A stretch of 64,000 nucleotides of DNA. Source: Pseudomonas asturiensis. Its GTDB lineage: Bacteria; Pseudomonadota; Gammaproteobacteria; Pseudomonadales; Pseudomonadaceae. Position numbers and translations under genes: made by a program. The DNA is taken from NCBI RefSeq assembly GCF_900143095.1, contig NZ_FRDA01000005.1, positions 186,001 through 250,000 of the forward strand, written 5' to 3'. Each line of letters begins with the position of its first letter. Position 1 is the first letter of the stretch. The notes beneath the pieces were generated by a model that saw nothing but the letters and a program-made list of their open reading frames with translations, searched no databases and was not told the DNA's origin. This document shows positions 9,379 through 17,308 of this stretch, in pieces.

Positions 9379-9875
9379 ATATTTAACCGGTTAGTTCAGG
9401 GGGAAGCGGTTTCAACAAGTGGCCGCAAGATTGTGATCATGAGACCGTCATTTTGGCCAAATGTTCCACCGCGTTGTCGAAGGGGTAGCATCATCCCCTA
9501 TTGCGTCGATTCCTTGGCGTCAAATCTGTGACAAATATTGACTCAGATAAAGGCGTTTAGCCAGCACCAATTATCAGAATTGCGGACGGATGTGTAAAAA
9601 AATAATCAAACCCGTTCAGCTGACAGCAGGGCATCCCACCTGACTGCTTTTTGCCATCATGGCTATCTGTGTGCAGCGTAGATGCTAAGCGGGTGGAATA
9701 CGAATCCGTGCCGACAGGCGTGCTACTTGGCGGACGATCAGATTGATAAGGGTGAGGGGGCGAAGCGGGGGAGGGGTGACGCGGGTGGTGCCAGGGCCGA
9801 TGATCCAGTCAGAAGGCGTTGAGGGCCTTGCCGACCAGTACAACCATCAGCAGTGTGCGATTTTCAAGGCAGTGC
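9379..9875. other. Long intergenic region upstream of amrZ
   Basis: 497 bases with no credible coding frame. It must contain the amrZ promoter on the minus strand. I looked for the AlgU-type GAACTT/TCTGA pair and did not find a clear match. A G-rich stretch lies at 9751-9785. No tRNA, repeat or terminator was seen. Confidence 0.5.
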
Positions 9876-10061
9876 TTAGCGCAGAACCGGATCGAACTTG
9901 AAGCGACGTCCTACTACCAGGGCGACAACGAACAGGCTGCCGAAGAGACCTGCCGCGATTTTTGACGCAATACTCAACATTTGTGCCTGAGCGGGAAGAA
10001 GCAGATCAACGGCAACTGCCATCAACGCCAGGATCAGGAATGACAAAGCGGATTTCGACAT
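9876..10061 (-). CDS. Small inner-membrane protein
   Basis: 61 residues: a hydrophobic N-terminal helix (ALSFLILALMAVAVDLLL), a short polar stretch, a second hydrophobic helix (AAGLFGSLFVVALVVG) and a basic C-terminus RRFKFDP. This is a two-helix hairpin topology reminiscent of DUF1328-type small proteins, though not a certain match. GAGAG precedes the ATG. It lies 38 bases downstream of the next small gene on the same strand, so the two may be cotranscribed. Function unknown. Confidence 0.6.
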   Translation of the reverse strand: MSKSALSFLILALMAVAVDLLLPAQAQMLSIASKIAAGLFGSLFVVALVVGRRFKFDPVLR

Positions 10062-10099
10062 GGCTACTCTCTCGTGAAGGTGGGCTATGTGTGACGTCT

Positions 10100-10339
10100 T
10101 CAGAAGACCCAGCGCTGGTCTTCGCGTGGCGTCTGAAGAAACTCCTGCGCGTCGTTGGTCAGCATAGCTGCATTGGCGCTTCTGTCAGTCATGACAGCGA
10201 GCTGAGGTGCATGGCTCAGTGGCTGATGAACCTGAGTCTGCACACTCATCTGATCATTCTTTATGCCGGTGTCCTGAAAATGAAACGCAATGAGGGCTAC
10301 CAGAGCTGCTGCATTCAACACTGAGAGGGTCATGTTCAT
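10100..10339 (-). CDS. Small protein with N-terminal membrane anchor
   Basis: 79 residues. A single hydrophobic segment (LSVLNAAALVALIAFHF) is followed by a polar, glutamine-rich tail (QMSVQTQVHQPLSH). It could be a membrane-anchored or exported small protein. AGGT lies nine bases before the ATG, and a second ATG is two codons later. Same strand as, and just upstream of, the two-helix membrane protein. I do not recognise a family. Confidence 0.55.
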   Translation of the reverse strand: MNMTLSVLNAAALVALIAFHFQDTGIKNDQMSVQTQVHQPLSHAPQLAVMTDRSANAAMLTNDAQEFLQTPREDQRWVF

Positions 10340-10653
10340 TTTTCAGTACCTGTGCCCGGACATCAGAAGGAAGGGGTGGTTCGCTGATACTGATAATGCA
10401 GTCTGCATGCCAACTAAAATCGGTAAAAATATCCTTTAAAATCATATAGTTGAATGCGAATAAAAATGTTCGTCTCTTGCGTTTTGCAATGATGGCTTTT
10501 TGGGACAGTGCAATTTGCATGATCCGGTTGAAGAAGGCTTGTCCTTCGGACCGGGACTACATGGCCGGCGGACAATGACGACATGACAAAACCGCCTCAT
10601 ATCGTTAAGATGCTCGCCGTCCTCGCTGGCACCAATCGGTGTGCTGGCACAGT
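10340..10653. other. Intergenic region before tRNA-Arg(CCU)
   Basis: 314 bases. The left half is AT-rich (around 10420-10460), contrasting with the surroundings. Apparent minus-strand frames overlap the tRNA and look spurious. No gene is supported. Confidence 0.45.
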
Positions 10654-10730
10654 GTCTCAGTAGCTCAATTGGATAGAGCATCCCCCTCCTAAGGGGAAGG
10701 TTGCAGGTTCGAACCCCGCCTGGGACACCA
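10654..10730 (+). tRNA. tRNA-Arg (anticodon CCU)
   Basis: 77 nucleotides with encoded CCA. The acceptor GTCTCAG pairs with CTGGGAC, the D-arm is GCTCAATTGGATAGAGC, the anticodon loop is CTCCTAA on a TCCCC/GGGGA stem, and the T-loop is TTCGAAC. The T-stem GCAGG/CCCGC has an A-C mismatch at the third pair, which is unusual. Reads AGG. Its 3' end is repeated at 12088. Confidence 0.94.
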
Positions 10731-10743
10731 TATTCGTCAGAGC
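10702..10743 (+). repeat. Left att-like repeat (3' end of tRNA-Arg and flank)
   Basis: The 3' end of the tRNA from TGCAGGTTCGAACCCC through its CCA and about 13 bases beyond is matched imperfectly at 12088-12129. This is the pattern left when a tRNA-targeted integrase inserts an element. Confidence 0.7.
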
Positions 10744-11012
10744 GCGAGTTAGTCAGAAACGACCGCTATATCTGCCACGGTCACGTTTTTTCCTGCCTGC
10801 TCCCCACGTTAGCCCCCAGTTCCCAGTGCAATTATTTCCTGAAGGAAACTTTTGGCCGATGGGGTAGGGTCTCAGTTTGACCCCGAGCTTTTTAAACGTG
10901 CTATTCGGGTTGTGCACGAGCCTTGAGCGCCTCCAGGAGGCCCACGTCGAATAGCTGAAAAAAAAGCTGGACCTGCCGCAAGCGATGATCCCTGCGACGT
11001 AAGGAAACAGAC

Positions 11013-12065
11013 ATGAACAGACTTGAACGGATCAAAGGCTGCCTGCTTGGCGGCGCAGTGGGCGACGCACTCGGCGCGCCGGTTGAATTCCTTGAATGTG
11101 ATGCGATTCGCGCCACATTCGGCGCACAAGGCATTGTCGACTTCGCGCCTGCTTATGGCCGACTTGGCGCGGTCACCGATGACACACAAATGATGCTCTT
11201 CACCGCCGAAGGTCTGCTGCGCGCTTATGTGCGCGGCAGCTCACGCGGCATCTGCCACGTCCCGAGCGTCATCCACCACGCACTGCTGCGTTGGCTGGTG
11301 ACCCAGGATGTGCAGCCGGCCATTCACGTCAGCCTCAACGGCTGGCTGGTCAAAGAACGCGCGCTGTGGTCCCGCCGCGCCCCGGGCAACACTTGCCTCA
11401 GCGCATTGAGGGAGAGCAAGGACTTCGGCCAGTTGGCTGAAAACAACAGCAAGGGCTGCGGGGCCGTCATGCGCGTCGCGCCGTGCGCCTTTTTCCACAA
11501 TGCGTTCGACTGCGCAGCCGATACCGGACGCCTGACCCACGGTCATCCCTCCGGCTACCTGGCCGCAGGCCTATTCGCCGATATCCTTCAGCGCATCGTC
11601 GACCGGGAAGACAGCCTCGAACATGCCATCACCGCAAGCCTCGCCGAACATGGCGACAAACCCGGCATGGAAGAAACCCGAGTGCTGCTCGAACGCGTGC
11701 TCATTTACTACCACGAAGGTTTGCGCCCCACGCCCGAACGCATCGACGAATTCGGTGCCGGCTGGATCGCCGAAGAAGCCTTGGCGATTGGTGTCTGGTG
11801 CGCACTCAGCGCGACCTCGTTTCAGCAGGGTGTGATCAACGCCGTGAACCACAGCGGCGACAGTGACAGCACCGGGCTGATTGCAGGGCATTTGCTGGGG
11901 ATTCAATGCGGACGGGAAGGCATTCCGGCGCGCTGGCTGGAGAGGCTTGAGCTGCGTGAAGTGATTGAGAAGATTGCGGAGGATATGGAGCGCGTGCCGA
12001 GGGATTATTCGGGGTATGGCGGGGAGTTTGACGGGGCTATTGAAGCGGACTATCCGGGGGGCTGA
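11013..12065 (+). CDS. ADP-ribosylglycohydrolase family protein
   Basis: 350 residues of the ADP-ribosyl-[dinitrogen reductase] glycohydrolase (DraG/ARH) fold, which removes ADP-ribose from proteins, nucleic acids or small molecules. The binuclear metal motifs are present: GDALGAPVEF (17-26), TDDTQM (55-60) and NHSGDSDST (279-287). AAGGA lies eight bases upstream of the ATG. It is the only gene between the two tRNA-Arg-derived repeats, so it may be cargo of a lost element. No ADP-ribosyltransferase partner lies beside it. Substrate unknown; roles in toxin antagonism or NAD-linked metabolism are possible. Confidence 0.9.
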   Translation: MNRLERIKGCLLGGAVGDALGAPVEFLECDAIRATFGAQGIVDFAPAYGRLGAVTDDTQMMLFTAEGLLRAYVRGSSRGICHVPSVIHHALLRWLVTQDVQPAIHVSLNGWLVKERALWSRRAPGNTCLSALRESKDFGQLAENNSKGCGAVMRVAPCAFFHNAFDCAADTGRLTHGHPSGYLAAGLFADILQRIVDREDSLEHAITASLAEHGDKPGMEETRVLLERVLIYYHEGLRPTPERIDEFGAGWIAEEALAIGVWCALSATSFQQGVINAVNHSGDSDSTGLIAGHLLGIQCGREGIPARWLERLELREVIEKIAEDMERVPRDYSGYGGEFDGAIEADYPGG

Positions 12066-12087
12066 ACATGTTCGTGAAATCCCCTAC

Positions 12088-12129
12088 TGCAGGTTCGAAC
12101 CCCACCTGGAACACCCTGTTAGTCAAAGC
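12088..12129 (+). repeat. Right att-like repeat (degenerate 3' end of tRNA-Arg)
   Basis: TGCAGGTTCGAACCCC is identical to the tRNA copy. It continues as ACCTGG-A-ACACC with two changes, followed by a flank that again resembles the sequence after the tRNA (GTTAGTCAAAGC against ATTCGTCAGAGC). It lacks the rest of a tRNA, so it is not a gene. Confidence 0.7.
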
Positions 12130-12268
12130 AATAGCGCGTTCAGCGTATCCGGTTCCTGGCGCCAACAGCGACATGTGCTTTTACGTGCATTATCCGGACG
12201 GCACTGCGTCGTTTTGACAGGGAGTAAACTGGTGTTTAGGCCGCAGTGGAGATGTTAAATTACCCGCC

Positions 12269-12691
12269 ATGAATGTCTTCCGAACCCATTGCTCGCCCAT
12301 TGCCTGGATACTGTATGCAGTTGTCCTGTTCAATGGCCTTGCGTGCAGTGTCGGCCATGGTCAGATGATGGCCGCTTTTGCCGGTCAGGCGGTGGCCTCG
12401 GCGTCCCCTGTCGGCCATGAGATGTCAGGTATGCATTCAGGCCATCATGCAGGGCATCACAAGATGCAGATGGCCATGGAGGGTGCGTCAAAAAAGATAG
12501 AGACATCAGGCAGCATGCAGTCGCAACCGGGAGACTGTTCGTTTGCCGGAACACTGACGCTGGCGACGATTTTCTTCGTGGCCCTGGGCTGGCTGATCCG
12601 AACCCGCATTCCCCGTTTTGTATTGCCCGATCTGTGGCTCGGCAACCTGTCACGTCACACCCTTCCGGGACTCAATCCACAGGCTCCATAG
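12269..12691 (+). CDS. DUF2946-family protein
   Basis: 140 residues with an N-terminal hydrophobic segment (AWILYAVVLFNGLACSVGHG), a His/Met-rich middle (MSGMHSGHHAGHHKMQMAM) and a second hydrophobic segment near 95-112. This layout and the metal-ligand-rich middle fit DUF2946, found next to copper-related TonB receptors and PepSY proteins in pseudomonads. A role in copper binding or sensing is inferred, not shown. It lies 108 bases upstream of the PepSY gene on the same strand. Confidence 0.8.
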   Translation: MNVFRTHCSPIAWILYAVVLFNGLACSVGHGQMMAAFAGQAVASASPVGHEMSGMHSGHHAGHHKMQMAMEGASKKIETSGSMQSQPGDCSFAGTLTLATIFFVALGWLIRTRIPRFVLPDLWLGNLSRHTLPGLNPQAP

Positions 12692-12799
12692 CGCCTCTTG
12701 TGGAAGTGTGAGTGTCGCTCGCACGCACAACCCATACTGAATTTAACGTCTTCCGGGATCTGATCCCGGCTGGCCGCGTTTACACGTTGGTGAGTCCCT

Positions 12800-14182
12800 A
12801 TGTCTGCATCATTTTCAAGCCCTGAACCACGGCGGTCCGGGGCGTTCGTCGCCTTTCTGAAAAGGCTCCATTTTTACATCGGCGTATTCGTCGGTCCGTT
12901 CATGCTGGTCGCGGCCTTGAGTGGCGTCGTGTATGCGCTGACCCCTCAGATCGAAGAGTCGCTCTACGCCCATGCCCTGCACACGGACAGCCGTGGCCCC
13001 GTTCTGAGCTTGCAGGCTCAGGTTCAGCGAGCCCAGGCATCGGCAGGTCCAGGCCTGAGCGTTGCCGCGGTGCGCCCGGCCCCACGGGAAGGGGATACCA
13101 CCCGGGTGATGTTCAGCGATCCGGGGTTTGGCCCATCAGAGCATCGAGCGCTGTTCGTGGACCCGGTGAGTGGCGACATTCGCGGGGACATGAAGGTCTA
13201 CGGTACCAGTGGCGTATTACCGCTACGTACCTGGATCGATCAGTTTCATCGGGGCCTGTTGCTGGGGGATGTCGGCAGAATCTATAGCGAGCTGGCAGCT
13301 TCCTGGCTGTGGGTGGCTGCACTCGGCGGCCTGATACTGTGGGCCGTTCGCCGTCGTCGACAGAGCCGCGAGCGCGACACTGTGCGTCGCTGGCATGCAA
13401 CGACCGGTGTCGGGTTGCTGCTGGGGCTGCTGTTTTTCTCGGCCACCGGTTTGACGTGGTCACAGTACGCTGGCGATAACATTGGCGTATTGCGGGCCTA
13501 CTATGGCTGGTCAACACCGAGCGTAGCGACCTCATTGGGCAAGTCGGCGACGATGCCCATGGACGAACATGCCGAGCATCACATGCACATGGCACCAACG
13601 GCACAGGCGACCGTGCTGGACCCCGCCTTGTTCGACAGTGTTCTGGCCAAGGCGCGTGCCGAGCATATCGATGCTGCCAAGGTTGAAATCAGGCCATCCA
13701 CGAGCAGTGACAAGGCCTGGGTGGTCAGCGAGATAGACCGCAGTTGGCCGACGCAAGTGGATGCCGTGTCGATCAACCCACGCACACTGGAAGTGGTCGA
13801 TCACGTCAGGTTTTCCGCTTACTCGTTGCCCGCCAAACTGACCCGCTGGGGCATTGACGCTCACATGGGCGTGTTGTTTGGTCTTGCCAACCAATTGGTG
13901 CTGGTGGTCTTTGCCAGTGGTCTGGCGGCCATGGTCGTCATGGGGTACGTGATGTGGTGGCGACGTCGTCCAGCGCTTTCTCAGGCCCGTAGTCAGCAGG
14001 CAACGCTTTTCAACCTATGGCGCTCATTAAAGCCGTTCGCGCGGTGGGCGCTGATCGTGGCAGCCGTGTTGATGGGCTTTGCGCTGCCCGTACTGGGCGT
14101 CAGCCTGCTGGGCTTTATCCTCCTGGATGCGCTATTGGGCTATCGGCAAGCCTTGAGGCCCTTTGTCGAAGACAAGGTGTAA
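12800..14182 (+). CDS. PepSY-associated TM (PiuB-like) membrane protein
   Basis: 460-residue inner-membrane protein. The first helix (about 25-47, FLKRLHFYIGVFVGPFMLVAALSGVVYAL) begins the PepSY_TM family pattern, with a conserved histidine near the membrane. Further helices lie near 170-186, 207-225, 360-385 and 415-445. A His-rich loop (MDEHAEHHMHM) sits in the middle. Family members are linked to iron or copper uptake and may act as inner-membrane metal reductases. The flanking DUF2946 genes suggest copper here. Downstream DNA is broken by an insertion remnant, so a partner receptor gene may have been lost. Confidence 0.88.
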   Translation: MSASFSSPEPRRSGAFVAFLKRLHFYIGVFVGPFMLVAALSGVVYALTPQIEESLYAHALHTDSRGPVLSLQAQVQRAQASAGPGLSVAAVRPAPREGDTTRVMFSDPGFGPSEHRALFVDPVSGDIRGDMKVYGTSGVLPLRTWIDQFHRGLLLGDVGRIYSELAASWLWVAALGGLILWAVRRRRQSRERDTVRRWHATTGVGLLLGLLFFSATGLTWSQYAGDNIGVLRAYYGWSTPSVATSLGKSATMPMDEHAEHHMHMAPTAQATVLDPALFDSVLAKARAEHIDAAKVEIRPSTSSDKAWVVSEIDRSWPTQVDAVSINPRTLEVVDHVRFSAYSLPAKLTRWGIDAHMGVLFGLANQLVLVVFASGLAAMVVMGYVMWWRRRPALSQARSQQATLFNLWRSLKPFARWALIVAAVLMGFALPVLGVSLLGFILLDALLGYRQALRPFVEDKV

Positions 14183-14200
14183 CCCACTGGTGCGCAGGTG

Positions 14201-14420
14201 ATGCGTAACAGACGCTTGATCGGAGCATGGCTGAGTCTGTTTGCCATGCTGATGATCTTTGCCGGTCCGCTGATCAGTCAGGGGATCAGCCTTGCGCATG
14301 GCAAAAGCCAGCCAATGGAAATGGCTGGCATGGAATGCCACGATATGCCTGGCATGAGCCAGATGTCTCACCATCGCCGCAGCATCGTGTCGATGATGCA
14401 GGAAGGGGGCGAGAAAATTG
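14201..14420 (+). pseudogene. DUF2946-family gene, truncated by IS remnant
   Basis: The first 65-70 codons encode RNRRLIGAWLSLFAMLMIFAGPLIS, then a Met/His-rich stretch (MECHDMPGMSQMSHH), matching a second DUF2946 protein. Near codon 70 the sequence switches without a stop into an IS3-type transposase fragment, producing an artificial chimera that would end at 14662. The normal C-terminal hydrophobic segment is missing. The gene starts 18 bases after the PepSY stop, so it was probably the last gene of that operon. Confidence 0.72.
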
Positions 14421-14837
14421 TGCGGTTCAAGGTGCGAGGCCTGATGCGGGAACTGGAGTTGGTCAGCAAACAACCTGGATCACATGCCTACAAACAAGCG
14501 ACGTTTGAGCGGCCTGACATTCCGAACATCTTGAATCGAGCGTTTGATGTGCCGACGCCGAACCAGGTCTGGTGTGGCGACATCACCTACATCTGGGCTC
14601 AAGGGAAATGGCATTACCTGGCTGTCGTTATGAATCTTTACGCGCGCCGAGTGATGGGCTAGGGGCTGTCGAACAAGCCGGATGCGGATCTGGTCATCAA
14701 GGCGTTGGGCATGGCTTACGCGACATCAGTTATTACCTGATGCATCGGTACAACTGGATTAGACCGTATCAGTTCAATAATGGGCGGACCCCGGCTCAGG
14801 CCGAGATAAAACTTAACGTCGTGTCCGGGATCAGTTG
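14420..14837 (+). mobile_element. Remnant of an IS3-family transposase (OrfB)
   Basis: Fragments of an IS3-family integrase-type transposase are legible. ELVSKQPGSHAYKQAT, NILNR and PNQVWCGDITYIWAQGKWHYLAV (which includes the first catalytic Asp) are followed by a nonsense TAG in the place of a tryptophan codon. A short continuation (NKPDADLVIKALGMAY) follows, then a jump in another frame to the C-terminal end RDISYYLMHRYNWIRP...KLNVVSGIS. The central part with the second Asp and the Glu is deleted. Both ends of the element and its OrfA are absent, so it cannot move. Confidence 0.85.
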
Positions 14838-14923
14838 ACCACTATAAATGGACCCGGCGACCTTTGTCTTAACCCTGCACCCATCATGAGCGTGACTAAT
14901 GCTTTATTGAAATCAATTCGTTT

Positions 14924-14951
14924 TTGCTCATGTGTTTACTAGACCTAAAAT
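14924..14951 (+). promoter_or_regulatory. Probable promoter of mesX-mesD
   Basis: TTGCTC (14924-14929) and TAAAAT (14946-14951) with a 16-base spacer, about 125 bases before the mesX start. Confidence 0.6.
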
Positions 14952-14957
14952 ACTCGC

Positions 14958-15075
14958 AGCTCTTCACGAAAGGCAGGATAACCACCACTCAGTGAAGAAA
15001 CAGAGCTTAGGTCAACGCTTAATGACGGCGAAAGTCCATTTCAGCTGTGCGTCGGAAACAGGGTGCTAGGTCAGG
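14958..15075 (+). promoter_or_regulatory. Structured 5' leader of mesX
   Basis: AGCTCTTCAC (14958-14967) can pair with GTGAA (14992-14996) and AGAGCT (15002-15007), making a long bulged hairpin right at the expected mRNA 5' end. A second small hairpin (GAC-GGCGAAA-GTC) follows at 15024-15036. I cannot assign it to a known riboswitch class; a regulatory RNA responding to methionine, SAM or cobalamin status is a guess. Confidence 0.4.
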
Positions 15076-16059
15076 ATGAAAAAAGAATTCACATTTGCTA
15101 TCAAGAGCATTCCTTTTGATGAGCATTACGCTCCATCAGCCACTACCCGCATCACGACGAACTTTGCCAATCTGGCAAGAGGGGAAAGTCGCCAGAAGAA
15201 TTTGCGCAACACGTTGACGATGATCAACAACCGTTTCAACGCCTTGGCGCAATGGAACAACCCTACAGGTGATCGTTACAGGGTCGAACTGGACATCATC
15301 TCCGCTGAGCTGGCTATTGCTGCTGACGGCGGGGAGAGTGCCATCCCGCTAATCGAAGTTCTGAAAGCCACGATTATTGATCGAACAACCGGTGAGCGCA
15401 TCAAAGGTATTGTCGGGAATAATTTTTCCTCTTACGTGCGCGACTATGACTTCAGTGTGCGGTTGCTAGAGCACAACAAGGACCAGCCCCAGTTCAGTAC
15501 GCCAGAAAATTTTGGAGCGTTGCACGGGAAGCTGTTTAAGTGCTTCGTTAATTCAGGTGCCTACAAAGATAATTTCGAGAAGCCGCCTGTTATCTGTCTG
15601 AGCGTTTCTAGTAGCAGAAGGTACCATCGGATTGAGAGTCAGCATCCCGTCCTAGGATATGAGTATCAGCAAGATGAATACTCGTTGACCGATGAGTATT
15701 TCAAGAAAATGGGCTTGAAGGTTCGTTATTTTATGCCGCCGAACAGCGCTGCGCCGTTAGCTTTTTATTTTTCAGGTGATTTGCTTGCTGATTACACGAA
15801 TCTTGAGCTGATTGGCATTATTAGCACAATGGAAACGTTTCAGAAAATATACCGGCCTGAAATATATAATGCGAACTCAGCGGCAGGAAAATGCTATCAG
15901 CCTAGCTTGAAAAACCAGGATTACTCGCTGACTCGAATTGTTTATGACCGCGAGGAACGTAGTCGACTGGCTGCCGAGCAAGGGAAGTTTGCCGAAGAAC
16001 ACCTTATCAAACCTTACCACGCTATTCTTGAACAATGGTCCGCTCGTTGCGCACTTTGA
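15076..16059 (+). CDS. mesX: MesX, DUF1852 partner of the methionine synthase MesD
   Basis: 327-residue DUF1852 protein, cytoplasmic (no signal peptide or membrane helix). Genetic work on Acinetobacter and related bacteria showed that a DUF1852 protein (MesX) is needed with oxygen for the folate-independent methionine synthase MesD. Here the two genes are adjacent, 24 bases apart, on the same strand. Recognition is by overall sequence character (MKKEFTFAIKSIPFDEHY at the start, SLTDEYFKKMGL in the middle) and by the neighbour. No catalytic motif is visible. The start ATG follows AGGTCAGG; a leader with hairpins precedes it. Confidence 0.85.
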   Translation: MKKEFTFAIKSIPFDEHYAPSATTRITTNFANLARGESRQKNLRNTLTMINNRFNALAQWNNPTGDRYRVELDIISAELAIAADGGESAIPLIEVLKATIIDRTTGERIKGIVGNNFSSYVRDYDFSVRLLEHNKDQPQFSTPENFGALHGKLFKCFVNSGAYKDNFEKPPVICLSVSSSRRYHRIESQHPVLGYEYQQDEYSLTDEYFKKMGLKVRYFMPPNSAAPLAFYFSGDLLADYTNLELIGIISTMETFQKIYRPEIYNANSAAGKCYQPSLKNQDYSLTRIVYDREERSRLAAEQGKFAEEHLIKPYHAILEQWSARCAL

Positions 16060-16083
16060 TTAATTAAAAACAAGGTCATATTC

Positions 16084-17118
16084 ATGAAGAAGTTGTTACC
16101 CACTTCGACTGCTGGCAGCCTGCCTAAACCCTCTTGGCTTGCGCAGCCTGAGACCCTTTGGTCACCTTGGAAGCTGCAAAGTGAAGAATTGATTGAGGGC
16201 AAGCAGGATGCGCTCCGGTTGTCACTGCAAGAACAACAGCTGGCCGGTATCGATATCGTCAGTGACGGTGAGCAAACTCGCCAGCATTTCGTGACGACGT
16301 TTATAGAGCACCTCGACGGTGTTGATTTTGAAAAACGTGAGACTGTCAGAATTCGTGACCGCTACGACGCGAGCGTACCAACGGTGGTGGGTGCTGTTGC
16401 TCGTAAAAAGCCTGTTTTTGTTGAAGATGCCAGGTTTCTACGACAGCAAACCAGGCAGCCGATCAAGTGGGCCCTGCCAGGCCCCATGACGATGATTGAT
16501 ACCCTTTACGATGCCCATTATAAAAGCCGCGAAAAGCTGGCTTGGGAATTTGCCAACATTCTCAACCAGGAGGCCAAAGAGCTGGAGGCTGCCGGGGTCG
16601 ACATTATTCAATTCGATGAGCCTGCATTTAACGTGTTCTTTGATGAGGTGAATGACTGGGGCGTTGCTACCCTGGAGCGGGCGATGGAAGGGCTCAAATG
16701 CGAAACGGCGGTGCATATTTGCTATGGCTACGGCATTAAAGCGAATACCGACTGGAAGAAGACGCTGGGTTCAGAGTGGCGGCAGTACGAAGCAGCCTTT
16801 CCCAAACTGCAAAAATCCGGCATCGATATCATCTCGCTGGAGTGCCATAACTCTCACGTGCCTATGGATCTGATTGAACTCATTCGGGGTAAAAAAGTGA
16901 TGGTAGGCGCCATTGACGTGGCGAGCCATACCATTGAGACGCCCGAGGAAGTCGCCAATACCCTGAGAAAAGCGCTCCAGTTCGTCGATGCCGACAAGCT
17001 TTATCCATGCACAAACTGTGGCATGGCACCTTTGCCCCGTCGAGTCGCAAGCGGCAAGCTGCACGCGTTGAGTGCGGGTGCAGAAATCGTTCGCAGAGAA
17101 CTTTCGAACCAGCGCTGA
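16084..17118 (+). CDS. mesD: MesD-type core methionine synthase (MetE C-terminal-domain family)
   Basis: 344 residues corresponding only to the catalytic C-terminal domain of cobalamin-independent MetE, without the N-terminal half that binds folate. It begins KKLLPTSTAGSLPKPSW. Zinc/homocysteine-binding elements are visible: VHICYGYG, ISLECHNSH and CTNCGMAPLPRR. Short MetE proteins of the Mes families methylate homocysteine without methyltetrahydrofolate. Adjacency to DUF1852 marks this as the MesD type, whose methyl donor is not settled. AAGG lies about eight bases before the ATG. It probably backs up MetE/MetH elsewhere in the genome. Confidence 0.87.
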   Translation: MKKLLPTSTAGSLPKPSWLAQPETLWSPWKLQSEELIEGKQDALRLSLQEQQLAGIDIVSDGEQTRQHFVTTFIEHLDGVDFEKRETVRIRDRYDASVPTVVGAVARKKPVFVEDARFLRQQTRQPIKWALPGPMTMIDTLYDAHYKSREKLAWEFANILNQEAKELEAAGVDIIQFDEPAFNVFFDEVNDWGVATLERAMEGLKCETAVHICYGYGIKANTDWKKTLGSEWRQYEAAFPKLQKSGIDIISLECHNSHVPMDLIELIRGKKVMVGAIDVASHTIETPEEVANTLRKALQFVDADKLYPCTNCGMAPLPRRVASGKLHALSAGAEIVRRELSNQR

Positions 17119-17308
17119 GCAAGGATACGGATCATCCCCGCGCTGCGCATCCTTTGGCATCCAGTCTGAGAAAACCTCAGAGCATTACAGTCGGCATGCA
17201 GCCCATCGTTGATTCTGAACAGAGTCATGCGCTGACGCTGAGCTTCGTTGGGTGGTGTCTGAAAGAACGCCCCGCCAGCCCGGATCTGATCGACGAAGGG
17301 GCGAGACG

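Noticed and set aside
9379..9875. AlgU-type promoter for amrZ
   Set aside because: Expected from P. aeruginosa, but I could not find a GAACTT/TCTGA pair with correct spacing on the minus strand.
10442..10681. A minus-strand frame overlapping tRNA-Arg(CCU)
   Set aside because: It overlaps the tRNA and has no ribosome site or motif.
14198..14662. A single 154-residue protein spanning the DUF2946 start and transposase fragment
   Set aside because: The two parts belong to unrelated families and the join is an insertion scar, so it is described as a truncated gene plus an IS remnant.
14958..15075. Cobalamin or SAM riboswitch in front of mesX
   Set aside because: Fragments such as GGCAGGAT and GGAAACAGGGTG recall cobalamin motifs, but they are in the wrong order and the core is missing. 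Recorded only as a structured leader.
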